Of a stretch of DNA of 64,000 bases, positions 51,240 through 62,100 are shown piece after piece (the first letter of the stretch is position 1; the number at the start of each line of letters is the position of its first letter). The notes under the pieces were generated by a model, which had not been told where the DNA came from, did no database searches, and worked only from the letters and a program-made list of their open reading frames with translations. The stretch spans positions 1-64,000 of the forward strand of contig NZ_JAQVBV010000015.1 of assembly GCF_028690125.1 (NCBI RefSeq), read 5' to 3'. A program made the position numbers and the translations under genes. The stretch is from Bacteroides sp. (lineage in GTDB: Bacteria; Bacteroidota; Bacteroidia; Bacteroidales; Bacteroidaceae).

Positions 51240-52439
51240 ATGAAAGTATTAGTATTGAACTGTGGTAGTTCATCTATTAAATATAAGTTATTTGATATGA
51301 CCACTAAAGAGGTAATTGCTCAAGGTGGAATCGAAAAAATCGGTCTGAAAGGATCTTTCTTGAAACTGACTTTGCCGAATGGTGAAAAGAAAATTCTGGA
51401 AAAAGATGTTCCGGAACATACTGTAGGTGTTGAGCTTATCTTAAATACATTGATTAATCCTGAATATGGTGCTATCAAGTCTTTGGATGAAATCAACGCA
51501 GTAGGTCACCGTATGGTGCACGGAGGAGAACGCTTCAGTGAATCTGTATTGCTGACAAAAGAGGTGTTGGATGCTTTTGCTGCTTGCAATGACTTAGCAC
51601 CATTACATAATCCTGCCAATCTGAAAGGTGTGAATGCTGTAACTGCTATTTTGCCGAATGTACCACAAATTGGTGTGTTTGATACTGCTTTCCATCAGAC
51701 TATGCCGGATTATGCTTATCTGTATGCTATTCCATATGATCTGTATGAGAAATATGGCGTACGTCGGTATGGTTTCCACGGAACTTCTCACCGTTATGTT
51801 TCTCAACGTGTATGTGAATTCTTGGGCGTGAAGCCGGAAGGACAGAAAATTATTACTTGTCACATTGGTAATGGTGGTTCTATTGCAGCTATCAAAGATG
51901 GGAAATGTATAGATACCACAATGGGATTAACTCCTTTGGAAGGTTTGATGATGGGTACTCGTAGTGGTGATATTGATGCCGGTGCGGTAACTTTTATCAT
52001 GGATAAGGAAGGATTGAACACCACCGGTGTGTCAAATCTGTTGAATAAGAAGAGTGGTGTGCTAGGAGTGTCCGGAGTTTCAAGTGATATGCGCGAATTG
52101 GATGCTGCTTGTGCGTCGGGAAATCCTCGGGCTCTTTTGGCAGAGAAGATGTACTACTACCGTATTAAGAAATATATTGGTGCTTATGCTGCTGCATTAG
52201 GTGGGGTCGATATCGTATTGTTTACAGGCGGCGTTGGAGAGAATCAATGGCTGTGTCGCGAAGCTGTTTGTGAGAATCTGGAATTTATGGGTATAGAAAT
52301 AGATAAGGCTGTAAATACTAAGATTCGCGGTGAGGAAGCAGTCATTTCAACTCAGAATTCAAAAGTAAAGGTAGTGGTTATTCCTACAGACGAAGAATTG
52401 CTGATAGCGTCAGATACAGTAGCTATTCTAAATAGATAA
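51240..52439 (+). CDS. ackA: acetate kinase
   Basis: Acetyl phosphate plus ADP to acetate plus ATP. 399 aa, full length. Motifs: VLNCGSSSIKYKLFD, GHRMVHGGERF, GVFDTAFHQTMP, RRYGFHGTSHRYV, CHIGNGGSIAAI and FTGGVGENQ. Second gene of pta-ackA; followed by a strong terminator. Confidence 0.96.
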   Translation: MKVLVLNCGSSSIKYKLFDMTTKEVIAQGGIEKIGLKGSFLKLTLPNGEKKILEKDVPEHTVGVELILNTLINPEYGAIKSLDEINAVGHRMVHGGERFSESVLLTKEVLDAFAACNDLAPLHNPANLKGVNAVTAILPNVPQIGVFDTAFHQTMPDYAYLYAIPYDLYEKYGVRRYGFHGTSHRYVSQRVCEFLGVKPEGQKIITCHIGNGGSIAAIKDGKCIDTTMGLTPLEGLMMGTRSGDIDAGAVTFIMDKEGLNTTGVSNLLNKKSGVLGVSGVSSDMRELDAACASGNPRALLAEKMYYYRIKKYIGAYAAALGGVDIVLFTGGVGENQWLCREAVCENLEFMGIEIDKAVNTKIRGEEAVISTQNSKVKVVVIPTDEELLIASDTVAILNR

Positions 52440-52465
52440 CTGATCATTCTGCTTATTATATAAAG

Positions 52466-52501
52466 AAAGGGATGGCTCGCTAATGGCGAGTTCATCCCTT
52501 T
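52466..52501 (+). terminator. intrinsic terminator of pta-ackA
   Basis: Stem AAAGGGATG (52466-52474) / CATCCCTTT (52493-52501) with an inner CTCGC/GCGAG stem, followed by TTCTC; 26 bp after the ackA stop. Confidence 0.8.
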
Positions 52502-52584
52502 TCTCATCCCTTATTACTCAATAATCACATATAATTTCTTATTCTGCATATTAATTTTATCCTTGCACAGAGCATTGATTATTT

Positions 52585-53724
52585 CTATTTTAAATTCAGA
52601 CGAATGTAGTTAGGATAGTGATCTGAAAGAACATTTGTCGTTTTTTCGCGTAGTATGTCCGAATAAGTACAATCATTTGCCAGATTTCCGTTTAACATAA
52701 TGTAGTCGTATCTGCATCCTTTATTTTCAGGAAATTCGGTGGTGCTGACCGGGATACTTTGTTTGAAGTGACCGTTACTGTATAATGTAAAAGCATCTTT
52801 GAAACCATTCTCCAGTAGGAAGTCTGTTACTTCGAAATTATAGGCTGTGGTAGAAGAAAAATTCAGCCGTTCCGATTCAAATTTCGGACCATATGCTTTT
52901 GCATCATAAGCGTTATACGAATTGAAGTCTCCTGCTACCATAATTTTTGCTTCAGCCGGTAATTTCTTTATCTTTTCATTCATGATATTTTTGATTTCTG
53001 TAACACGGTCTTTCAATTCGAACGGTGAAAGGTGAATGACAAAAATATCTATACCCTGGCATTTGGCATGAATAAATCCATGGTAAGTATATATGGTAGG
53101 ATCACTGCCTCTAAGCACTTTCTCTACATTCGTGATCGGATATCGGGAGGTCAGTCCTGTAGGATATCCTGTCTCTTTCGTGATATAGGCGTACTCATGT
53201 CCGTATTGTTTGGCAAACTCCAACAGGCTGGCTTCTGTAAAGTTGTTCAGTTCTTGAAAGAGCATGATGTCCGGGTCGTATGTTGTCATCCAATTGAGAA
53301 AACGTTGCTTTTTAGTATCTTTGCCATCAAATCCGTTTAGTACATTGTAGGAAAGTACACTTACCGTTTGGGCAGGCTTCAATATTATTTCCAGTTTCGT
53401 TTCATACTTGCCGTCGTATGAGATGCGTTCTTTGTGCGGTTCATATTTGGGCGAAACTATTGAAATGTATCCGTCTACACTTCCTTTGTAATAGGGAAGC
53501 CATTTCCCGTTCTCATCCGAACGACCTTCTCCCATGGTAACCACTCGGTTCTTTTCCAGACCCGACATTACTACAAAGGCATCTTTGACAGGCTTTCCGG
53601 ATGTGTCTTTCAGATAAACGGATAATTGTCCTACAACAGTATTGTCTGTGCTATCTTTACTGTCCGAACAAGCATAACACACTATGGATAGTAAAATAAC
53701 GAATAAACTAGTTCTATTTTTCAT
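52585..53724 (-). CDS. endonuclease/exonuclease/phosphatase-fold lipoprotein with N-terminal beta domain
   Basis: 379 aa. Probable lipoprotein (Cys19 in VCYACSDS). Residues about 30-115 resemble a carboxypeptidase-regulatory-like domain (LSVYLKDTSGKPVKDAFVVM). Residues about 118-379 have the EEP fold: VLSYNVLNGFDG, DIMLFQELNN, VAGDFNSYN, RYDYIMLNG and SDHYPNYIRL, with the metal and catalytic residues present. It could act on phosphate esters or phosphodiesters outside the inner membrane. Last gene of the polysaccharide locus, 72 bp after GH97; whether it belongs to the same transcript is likely but unproven. Confidence 0.83.
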   Translation of the reverse strand: MKNRTSLFVILLSIVCYACSDSKDSTDNTVVGQLSVYLKDTSGKPVKDAFVVMSGLEKNRVVTMGEGRSDENGKWLPYYKGSVDGYISIVSPKYEPHKERISYDGKYETKLEIILKPAQTVSVLSYNVLNGFDGKDTKKQRFLNWMTTYDPDIMLFQELNNFTEASLLEFAKQYGHEYAYITKETGYPTGLTSRYPITNVEKVLRGSDPTIYTYHGFIHAKCQGIDIFVIHLSPFELKDRVTEIKNIMNEKIKKLPAEAKIMVAGDFNSYNAYDAKAYGPKFESERLNFSSTTAYNFEVTDFLLENGFKDAFTLYSNGHFKQSIPVSTTEFPENKGCRYDYIMLNGNLANDCTYSDILREKTTNVLSDHYPNYIRLNLK

Positions 53725-53796
53725 AATTTACTGATTTAAAAATGGGAATGATATATACTAATACCTATTTCAAACTTGTGACTTTGTATCCATTTA

Positions 53797-55800
53797 CTAC
53801 TTGCTTATCTTAGCGGCAACTCCCCCGCCGGGATACATCTTAATCTTTACTTTTTTGTCATCCGATAACATCTTCTTTTCCTTTTTATAGTCTGTGGCAT
53901 TACGATCTGCATTGATACCATCGCGGAAAATTTCTATCTGATAGTTGCCATCCGGCAGGAATGACAGGTCTATTTCCATTTCGCGGGTTTTCCAATCGTT
54001 GATAGCTCCTACGTACCATGTGTCTTTGCTACGACGTGCCATGCTGATGTATTGACCTATTTTGCTGTCTAAAGCTACAGTTTCATCCCATACCGTGGGG
54101 ATGGAAGTAATAAATTCTGTGCTTTCTTCTTCATTTATATAATTGATGGGCGTGTCGCATAGCATATTGAATGGAGATTCAAAGATTACATATTCTGCCA
54201 ACTGGCGGCAACGTGTCCCTTGACTCATCGGCTCGGTATAATTAGGAACATAACCCTTTTGTGTAGCGTTACGCATAGCTCCCTGTGTGTAGTCCACCGG
54301 TCCTGCCAACATACGGATAAATGGGAAAGTCAAATCATAAATAACTTGGTCATAACCTTGTTTTTTCCACTTAAGTTGTTCCAGTCCGTTCACTCCTTCA
54401 AAGTTGATCACATTCGGATAAGTGCGCTGGAGTCCGAACGGCTTACAGGTTCCGTGGTAGTCGAGCAGCATTTTATGTTCGGCACACACTTCGGCGGCTT
54501 CCCACATAAAATCAACCATTTCTTGATCATCACGATCCATGAAGTCTACTTTGAACCCTTTGATACCCATATTGGCATAGTGCTTCACAACTTTCTCCAT
54601 ATCACGATGGAAAGCCCAATATCCTGCCCATAAGATCAGGTCTACCTTTTTGGATTTTGCGTAGGCCGCTAGCTCTTCCAGGTTAATCTGTGGAATAATC
54701 TGAAGCATATCCGCTTTCTTATTGACTGCCCATCCTTCATCCAGAATCACATATTCAATATTGTTTTCGGCAGCGAAGTCAATGTAGAATTTGTAAGTGT
54801 CATTATTGACTCCTGCACGGAAATCAACACCTTTCAGATTCCAGTTATTCCACCAGTCCCAAGCCACTTTCCCGGGTTTGATCCATGAAAGATCGGTCAT
54901 AGACGAGGGACGTCCCAGCAGGAATACCAGATCATTATCCAAAAGATCTTTGTCATTGTCTGCAATGGCGAATATTCTCCATGGGAAAGAACGAGTGCCC
55001 TTTGTCCGAGCGATATAACCTTCTCGCTCCTTCACCATTTTTTGCAGCATATTGTGTCCGCCTTGTTCAGTTACTTTCGGGACGGTGGCATATACTCCTT
55101 CCATAGCAGATGTATTTGCCTTACTACGGAGGAACATCCCCGGATAATCATATAGGTCACTTTCGGTGATACATATCTTCTGATTATTGGCGGGTAACTC
55201 AACTAGAAACGGAAGAATAACCAACCGTTGGTCATTTAGTGAAGAGAGCGACTTATAGTCATACGTATTCTCGAACGAATTCAGGAATTGGCTGTCGATG
55301 TCACCGTCTTTTCCACGGTTGCTATAGGCTGCGTATCCTTTACTTTGGTCGGGGAACTTGTAGTCTGCCTTTTCATTAATGACGGTGATGGGTGTTTTGC
55401 CAAAATTCGTCTGGAATTGGTAGGCTACACCTTGGTCGTAACAACGGAAATTAACTGCATATTTTCCTTTAAACTGAACAATCAGTTCATTGAAACTCTC
55501 TTCAACTTCACTTTTTTTGTAAATGGGTGATGCTATTTTCTGCCCGGACACAGAGCGTTTGGTGACTTTCGTCACTTTCGGCTGCTTTCCTATCTCGCCA
55601 ATCTCTCGGATATTCATTCCGATGGGAGAAGGTTCCAATAGAGTCCTACCATTTTGTGAAACACTGATTAACAATTCGTCTCCGGTAGTTGCCTGAAGCA
55701 CGATTTGTCCGTTGGGTGATGTCAATTGCATCACTTTCTGGCTCCAGCCCGTGATAGAATGGAGCACTAAAAAGAATAAAATTACTGTTTTTTTAGTCAT
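53797..55800 (-). CDS. GH97 glycoside hydrolase, probable retaining alpha-galactosidase-like clade
   Basis: 667 aa from the ATG at 55798-55800, which gives a good signal peptide (MTKKTVILFFLVLHSITGWS). The longer TTG start (55827) would put nine polar residues before it. The N-terminal beta-sandwich (LTSPNGQIVLQATTG) and TIM barrel (KVAWDWWNNWNLKGVDFRAG, VILDEGWA, WAGYWAFHRD) match GH97. The barrel has GFKVDFMDRDDQE with Asp419, in the place of the nucleophile of the retaining Bacteroides alpha-galactosidase, and Glu474 55 residues later as possible acid/base. Periplasmic. Part of the SusCD locus; a 160 bp gap separates it from the DUF1735-like gene. Confidence 0.88.
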   Translation of the reverse strand: MTKKTVILFFLVLHSITGWSQKVMQLTSPNGQIVLQATTGDELLISVSQNGRTLLEPSPIGMNIREIGEIGKQPKVTKVTKRSVSGQKIASPIYKKSEVEESFNELIVQFKGKYAVNFRCYDQGVAYQFQTNFGKTPITVINEKADYKFPDQSKGYAAYSNRGKDGDIDSQFLNSFENTYDYKSLSSLNDQRLVILPFLVELPANNQKICITESDLYDYPGMFLRSKANTSAMEGVYATVPKVTEQGGHNMLQKMVKEREGYIARTKGTRSFPWRIFAIADNDKDLLDNDLVFLLGRPSSMTDLSWIKPGKVAWDWWNNWNLKGVDFRAGVNNDTYKFYIDFAAENNIEYVILDEGWAVNKKADMLQIIPQINLEELAAYAKSKKVDLILWAGYWAFHRDMEKVVKHYANMGIKGFKVDFMDRDDQEMVDFMWEAAEVCAEHKMLLDYHGTCKPFGLQRTYPNVINFEGVNGLEQLKWKKQGYDQVIYDLTFPFIRMLAGPVDYTQGAMRNATQKGYVPNYTEPMSQGTRCRQLAEYVIFESPFNMLCDTPINYINEEESTEFITSIPTVWDETVALDSKIGQYISMARRSKDTWYVGAINDWKTREMEIDLSFLPDGNYQIEIFRDGINADRNATDYKKEKKMLSDDKKVKIKMYPGGGVAAKISK

Positions 55801-55960
55801 AAAATAAAATTGTTCGGTTTCTGCCAATGTTATTAATGAATACTTTGGTATTATAAAGCTTATATTCAGGCCTTTTTATGCCTAAACTGTAAACTGTTAA
55901 TAATCTTTCGTAAACTTCAAATCATTGGCAGAAGTTGAATAATAACTATAGGTTTACGGA

Positions 55961-57286
55961 TTATTTATTTGCTTTCCCATAAGCTTTCAATTCTTCCACT
56001 GATACATTAGCTCCACGGTTACTTTCGGTTATCACCATTTTTATGTATCGTCCTGTTACCACTTTCGGACAATAGAAGGATACGAATCCCAGCCGTTTCT
56101 CCGTTCCGAAGTCGAATGTGGTCGCTTTTGTCCAGTTGGTTCCATCGGCACTGATTTCGAAATACCCACCTTTTAAGTCTGTATTGTATGTATCTCCACG
56201 TCTCAATATCTCAAACTCGGAGATGGCATAAGAACTGTTCAGCTTAAAGACAAATGTTTGCGGAAGTCCCGCAGTGCCTACTCCGGAATTATTGTATTTA
56301 ACGTGCCATCTGGTGTTTTCGTTGTTATCAATCATATTTTCGGGTTTTTCGGATCCTTGGTAGCTTGTATATGATTCTACCGACCATTGAGTATAAGGAA
56401 TCTGCTCCATGCGGTTCAATATAGTGATCACACAAGTACTTTGTTTAGCGTTTATATCAAACTTGGAAGGATTGCTTAGGCGTACAGGGATAGCAAACCA
56501 ACCGTAACCCAGTTTCTCTTTGTCGAGAATTACCTTTAAAGTCTGAACATTCTTACCTGCTACCAGCCTTTGCTCTCCAACCAATTCAAAGCTGCCGCTG
56601 ACAGGCTGAGTGTACTCCAAATCATTTTTCTCGTTCCACTCGTCTAATGCCGCCTGATCAATAATTGCCGTAAAATCAATGTCCCATTTGTTTGCAAAAG
56701 GAGTTTCTATCGGCAATGCTATTTCTATCTTTCCTGTAGCAGTTATAGGAATCACTTCCTGAAGCGTACTTCCACAAGTGAAACCAAATGTAGCAGGCTT
56801 CACTGTTGGAGAAATAATAACGGAACCTTTATTTTGATTGATCTGTACTTCCCCTTTGCTATTGAGTGAAATCGGGAGGACATATTGCTCCTGTTTAGGA
56901 TCTTCTTTTAATAGTTCCGTTTTGAATATCACTTGGACATTTCCTTTCTGTTGGGAACTTCCCATCGTCTGATTGCTGTTTACTACCTGATAATACGTTT
57001 CAGGAAGCAACTCTGCGGTTGTATTATGTTCCCGGTTATACTGTTCAACTAGGTTTTCGTCCACTAGTGCTTCAATGAAAGCCTCTTTTTTAATCAGGCC
57101 GCTTTTGAAAATGGGTATATTGTACGTATAGTCTTCTCCTGTATTGTACAGATCGAGGGATATTTCTCCATTGTTGATGAAATAGATCAATGGCTCAGAT
57201 AGGTTGTTGTCGCGGTTACTGATATCACAGCCAGCAAGTAGCAACAATCCGCTTATCATCCATCCGAAGTTATATATTCGTTTCAT
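55961..57286 (-). CDS. DUF1735-like/discoidin (F5/8 type C) surface lipoprotein
   Basis: 441 aa from the ATG at 57284-57286, giving a clean lipoprotein signal with lipobox LAGC (Cys20); an ATG at 57316 would overlap susD and put ten polar residues first. Residues about 30-150 (YNIPIFKSGLIKKEAFIEAL) and about 155-290 look like two DUF1735-type beta domains; residues about 300-441 are a discoidin domain (YQGSEKPENMIDNNENTRWH, then YAISEFEILRRGDTYN, SVEELKAYGKANK). Likely a surface glycan-binding protein working with SusCD. Confidence 0.8.
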   Translation of the reverse strand: MKRIYNFGWMISGLLLLAGCDISNRDNNLSEPLIYFINNGEISLDLYNTGEDYTYNIPIFKSGLIKKEAFIEALVDENLVEQYNREHNTTAELLPETYYQVVNSNQTMGSSQQKGNVQVIFKTELLKEDPKQEQYVLPISLNSKGEVQINQNKGSVIISPTVKPATFGFTCGSTLQEVIPITATGKIEIALPIETPFANKWDIDFTAIIDQAALDEWNEKNDLEYTQPVSGSFELVGEQRLVAGKNVQTLKVILDKEKLGYGWFAIPVRLSNPSKFDINAKQSTCVITILNRMEQIPYTQWSVESYTSYQGSEKPENMIDNNENTRWHVKYNNSGVGTAGLPQTFVFKLNSSYAISEFEILRRGDTYNTDLKGGYFEISADGTNWTKATTFDFGTEKRLGFVSFYCPKVVTGRYIKMVITESNRGANVSVEELKAYGKANK

Positions 57287-57309
57287 AATTATTGAATTTG
57301 ATTTGTTGT

Positions 57310-59133
57310 TTACCATAAATAGTTCTGAGTAATTTTCTTGTTTCTATCCAATGCTTCCTGGGAGATTGGGAACAAATAATGCTTTTTATTGAAAACTCTA
57401 TTTTCAGCTATCGTGCGTACCCAGAATTCGCCTTTCGGTTTGTGGTCGGTTGCCATTACGTTCATACCATATATTGGACCATTCTCTGTTTCTTCGGCGA
57501 TTCTCCAAGTGCGAGTGTCGAAGAAACGGTATCCTTCAAATGCCAGTTCTACTTGACGTTCATGGCGTATTAATTCACGCATTTTATCTTGGTCTTTCAC
57601 CTCTTCCGGATAAACTTCTTCCAGATTGGGTACACCTGCTCTTTCACGGATCAGGTTAATGTATTTCAGGATATCCGCATTTCCGGGATCACATTCGTTC
57701 AATGCTTCCGCATAGTTCAGGTAGATTTCTCCCAAACGGCAGATGGGCCAGGAGAAACGTCCGTATTCACTATTCTTGTGATTGAGAGAGTGGTCGGACA
57801 TCTTACTGATCAGGTAACCAGTCTTCGAATAATTGTGTGAAGAACCGGGACCGCTGTTTCCTCCATAATAGAATTCTACATCGATGGTTGTAGAACCGGC
57901 TTTCCATTTCTCGCCACTCCAACATACGCTTACATAGAATCTGGGTTCGCGATTCATATACATTGTATTGGTGTTACTGTACGTTGTACCATCCGCAGGA
58001 TTCTTTACATTCTGAAATTTCCCTTCCGAGTAGTTGGCTATCGGATCAAAAACCGGATTTGCACCATTGTTGGTATATCCGATGATGGGATAACGACCAT
58101 TGCTCATTGCATAAGCATCTATCATCTTTTGTGTTGCGGATACACCACCGTATGAAAGGTTTCCAATGCCTCTTGGTGTTGTTACATATCTCCATTGTCT
58201 GGCATCGAGTGCACGCCCGAAAATCACTTCACTGTTCCAAAGTGACAGATAAATGCCTGCATAAGATTTATAAGGGTTTATTTTCTCATCAGTGTATTCT
58301 TTGTGTAATTCATAAAGATTCAGGTCGATGACAGCTTTGTTGGCCTCTGCTGCCCATTCCCATTTCTTCGCATTATACGACTGTGGAAACAAGTGCTTGC
58401 CTTCCGTAGAAACTATATTCTTATAGAATGAATCATCACTGTTATACAGTTTTCGGGCAGAATAAAGTAGCATACGGGCTTTGAGTGCCATTGCCGCTCC
58501 GATCGTTGGCTTGCCATACCAGTTTGTTTCCTGCTTCTCAGGCAATATCTCGGCTATTGCATCAAACTCTTCACAAATATAGTTCATACACTCTTCCCAA
58601 GTAGAACGTTCCTTGCCTAAGTCCAGATCTGCCGAGGTAATGTCCGATACTTCATCGCCGACCAAAATAACCGGACCATACATACGCATCATCATAGCAT
58701 AGTAGTAAGCACGCAAGAACCGTGCTTCGGTTTTCCATTGGAGCTTTTCTTCAAAGTTGATTTCCGGGCATTTGTCTACATTCAGCATGAAGAAATTCGC
58801 TTCACGTATCCCTTGGTAATAGGATTTCCAAAAATTTTGATAAGGAGGAGAGTCTGGTGACCATGCGCCATTGTTCATATAACAGTAACCTCTTTGCAGA
58901 TAAGTGATACAGGCTTCATCCGATGCTCCCAACCAGGGAGTATTTGATGCTGTATTTGACTCATCGACCATGTAGCTGTACACATTAAACAGGTATCGTT
59001 GGGTCGTTGAACGTTTCTGGAAAATCATTTCGATAGTCAGAGTGTCATCAGGCTGTCTGTCCAGATACGAATCACAAGAATTCAGCATCAGCACACAAAC
59101 AGAAATTCCGATATATTTTATAATGTTCTTCAT
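57310..59133 (-). CDS. SusD/RagB-family glycan-binding lipoprotein
   Basis: 607 aa surface lipoprotein; lipobox LNSC (Cys20) then DSYLDRQPDDTLT, the standard SusD start. TPR-like helices (EARFLRAYYYAMMMRMYGPV) and the C-terminal SusD region (WPICRLGEIYLNYAEALNEC, RHERQVELAFEGYRFFDTRT, ending LFPISQEALDRNKKITQNY) are intact. It caps the SusC barrel and binds the oligosaccharide. 21 bp after susC. Confidence 0.94.
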   Translation of the reverse strand: MKNIIKYIGISVCVLMLNSCDSYLDRQPDDTLTIEMIFQKRSTTQRYLFNVYSYMVDESNTASNTPWLGASDEACITYLQRGYCYMNNGAWSPDSPPYQNFWKSYYQGIREANFFMLNVDKCPEINFEEKLQWKTEARFLRAYYYAMMMRMYGPVILVGDEVSDITSADLDLGKERSTWEECMNYICEEFDAIAEILPEKQETNWYGKPTIGAAMALKARMLLYSARKLYNSDDSFYKNIVSTEGKHLFPQSYNAKKWEWAAEANKAVIDLNLYELHKEYTDEKINPYKSYAGIYLSLWNSEVIFGRALDARQWRYVTTPRGIGNLSYGGVSATQKMIDAYAMSNGRYPIIGYTNNGANPVFDPIANYSEGKFQNVKNPADGTTYSNTNTMYMNREPRFYVSVCWSGEKWKAGSTTIDVEFYYGGNSGPGSSHNYSKTGYLISKMSDHSLNHKNSEYGRFSWPICRLGEIYLNYAEALNECDPGNADILKYINLIRERAGVPNLEEVYPEEVKDQDKMRELIRHERQVELAFEGYRFFDTRTWRIAEETENGPIYGMNVMATDHKPKGEFWVRTIAENRVFNKKHYLFPISQEALDRNKKITQNYLW

Positions 59134-59154
59134 CTTAATATATTATTTATAGTG

Positions 59155-62100
59155 TTAGAAGTTTACGTTAATACCGAAGTTGAATACTCGGTTGGCTGGA
59201 TAATTGGCACCTTGTCCGTGCAGAACTTCCGGATCCCAGAGCTTGAACTTGCTGAAAGTTAATAAGTTCACCCCTGATGCGTAAAGTCGCAAGCCACTTA
59301 TGTGCATAGTCTCAATCCATTTTGTCGGGAAGTTATAACCAATTTCCACAGACTTTAAGCGTAAATAGCTCATGTCTTTCAGCCAGAATGAAGAACTTCG
59401 GAAATTATTTTCATTAGCACCTAACGATAAACGAGGATATTTAGCCTGTGAGTCAGGATTGCTTTCCGACCAGTGATTGTAATAAATGTCTTCATATACG
59501 CCGCTTTCTACCATATTTCGCCCTTTAAATGCCTGGATGGCAGAGCCTGATAACATTTGGACTGTGTGACCTGCACCCTGGAAGAATACGGAGATGTCGA
59601 TCCCTTTCCATATAGCCGATAAACCAAATCCATAGACTATTTCCGGCACGCCTGTCCAACCAAGAGTTTTCTCATCATTCTTGTCAATCTGGCCGTCGCC
59701 ATTGATATCGATATATTTAATGTCACCAGGTTTCACATCGCCGAAAGTCTGTTTAGGCCATGAATCGATATCTTCCTGTGACTCAAACAATCCGGCTGCT
59801 ACCAAACCGTATTGTGGCCATAAAGATTGTCCTCTGCGGTTCAGGTATGGATACTTCCAGTCCGGTTCATCATTATCCACTATTTCATTGTGAGCATAGG
59901 TAAAGTTGGCTTTTCCTGACAACCGAACTTGGCCTACACGTTGATTGTATTCCAGAGAAGTATCAAACCCTTTGTTTTTCATCTTACCCACATTCACATA
60001 TGGCTTTGTGGTGATACCCATATACAAAGGTAATGAATTACGTTCAAGAAAGATGCCTTCACGTTTTTCAGCAAAATAATCTACTTGAACCTTTAATGCA
60101 TTGAAAAAGGAAGCCTCGATGCCCACATTCATTTTCTTTGCGCGTTCCCATCCTACATTCGGATTGGCCCAGTCGCCTACACGTAATCCTTTTTCTGTAT
60201 GTGCATTTTCGCCGAAGTCATAGCTGCCTCCACCTACTACGGTAGCATTATAGATGAAACGTCTGCCTCCACCAATCTGGTCGTTTCCTACTTCACCATA
60301 CGATCCTTTGATCTTAAGCATATCTATCACATTAGCTATTGGTCCCCAAAACTTTTCATTAGACACCAACCATCCGGCAGCTACTGACGGGAAGAAACCA
60401 AAACGGTGGCCCGGACTGAAATTCTCGGAACCGTTATAGCCAAAGTTGCCTTCGATGAAGTAACGATTGTCGTAAGCATAGGTGATACGTCCGGCAATAC
60501 CCTGATGACGATAGGGTAGTGCATCTTCTGCATTGCTTACACCTATTTTATTTTTCTGTTTCTGGTTATATAAAAATAAAGCTCCCAGGGCATGTACTCC
60601 GAATGTGCGGTTATAATTCATCGATGCTTCGATGTAAGTAGTTGTATATCCGCTGTTGCCTGTGGAGTAACTCAGGTCTTCTTGTCCTACGTTTCCTTGG
60701 GTGTAGAGTAATCCGCCTTCTTCATCACGTCCGTTAGCCATATAAGTCGGTACTTGTTTGGAACGTTTAATCCAGTTGTAATTATGTGCATCAAAAGAAA
60801 TTTTCACATTGGCAGTCAATCCCGGGGTGATGAGTTCGGAAAAGTCTTGCGTCAGTCCAATTAGTGACTGTGCATTGTTCCAGAACTTCTCGTAATATCC
60901 CGATTGAGTGAGAAGATTATAAGGATTGTTTCCTTCTGAAGTGGTGGGTCCTGAGAATTTTCCGTCTGAATAGCGTACAGGGAAAGCATTTGGCGCAGTG
61001 ATAAATGCATAGTTCCAAATGTCAGAAGCATCGGCTCCCGGACCATTCACTTTCTCAAATATGGACGATAAGTTTACATTCAACATTGTAGTGCGATGCA
61101 ATTTTACATCTACATTAGAGCGGAAGTTATAGCGTTTGAAATAAGTCGAGGTGTTGTACTTGTTCATCGAATCACTTTTGAACATACCTCCTTCGTTATA
61201 AAATGCACCGGAAATATAGTATTTGGCAATGTTACCACCACCACTGATACCTAGATTTACTCGTTCGCTGAATGCATAGTTATTGTAAAGCTCTTCCATC
61301 CAGTTTACATTTGGATACAAGTCCGGATCCTCTCCTGTACGATATTTTTCAATCACTTCATCGTTGTAGTAGTTCTTTCCACCATTATCGGCACTGTAGG
61401 CTTCATTATACATCTCTACAAACTGCATGGCATTCACCATTTTGGGGCTTTTGGTAGGACCCAGCATACCGGCTTCCGCCCGGAAAGAAATTTTAGGTTT
61501 TCCTTCTTCACCTGTACGGGTGGTAATCAGGATTACACCATTGGCACCACGAACACCATAAATTGCCGTTGCAGCAGCATCTTTCAATACAGAAAACGTT
61601 TGGACATCTTCCGGGTTTACAAGGTCCATCTCACGCTCAATACCATCTACCAGTATGAGTGGCTTCTTGTTGGATCCAAATGTGCTGATACCCCGGATCC
61701 AAAATTCTGTGCTGGCACCCGGTTCGTTATTCTTTTGCAAGGTAATCAAGCCGGAGAGCTGTCCACCCAGGTTATTACTCAGTTTGGATACAGGCATTTT
61801 CAATGCATCTACTTTGATACTGGAGATGGAACCGACTACACTTTCTTTCTTTTGTGTACCATATCCCACTATCACCACTTCATCCAGTTTCTGGTTGTCT
61901 TGCTCGAGTTTGCATAAAATCGGTTGATTACCTTTTATTGTAATTTCTTCGGTTTTGTAGCCAATGTATGAAATAACCAGGATACCTACTCCACCTTTTA
62001 CTTTCAACTCAAACTCTCCGTCTACATTGGTCACTGTCCCGTCCGGAGTCTCTTTCAGCCAGACCTGTGCACCTATAATCGGCTCGTTGGTTGCTGCATC

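Noticed and set aside
55801..55827. Nine-residue N-terminal extension of GH97 from a TTG codon
   Set aside because: It would place polar residues before a clear signal peptide that begins at the ATG at 55800.
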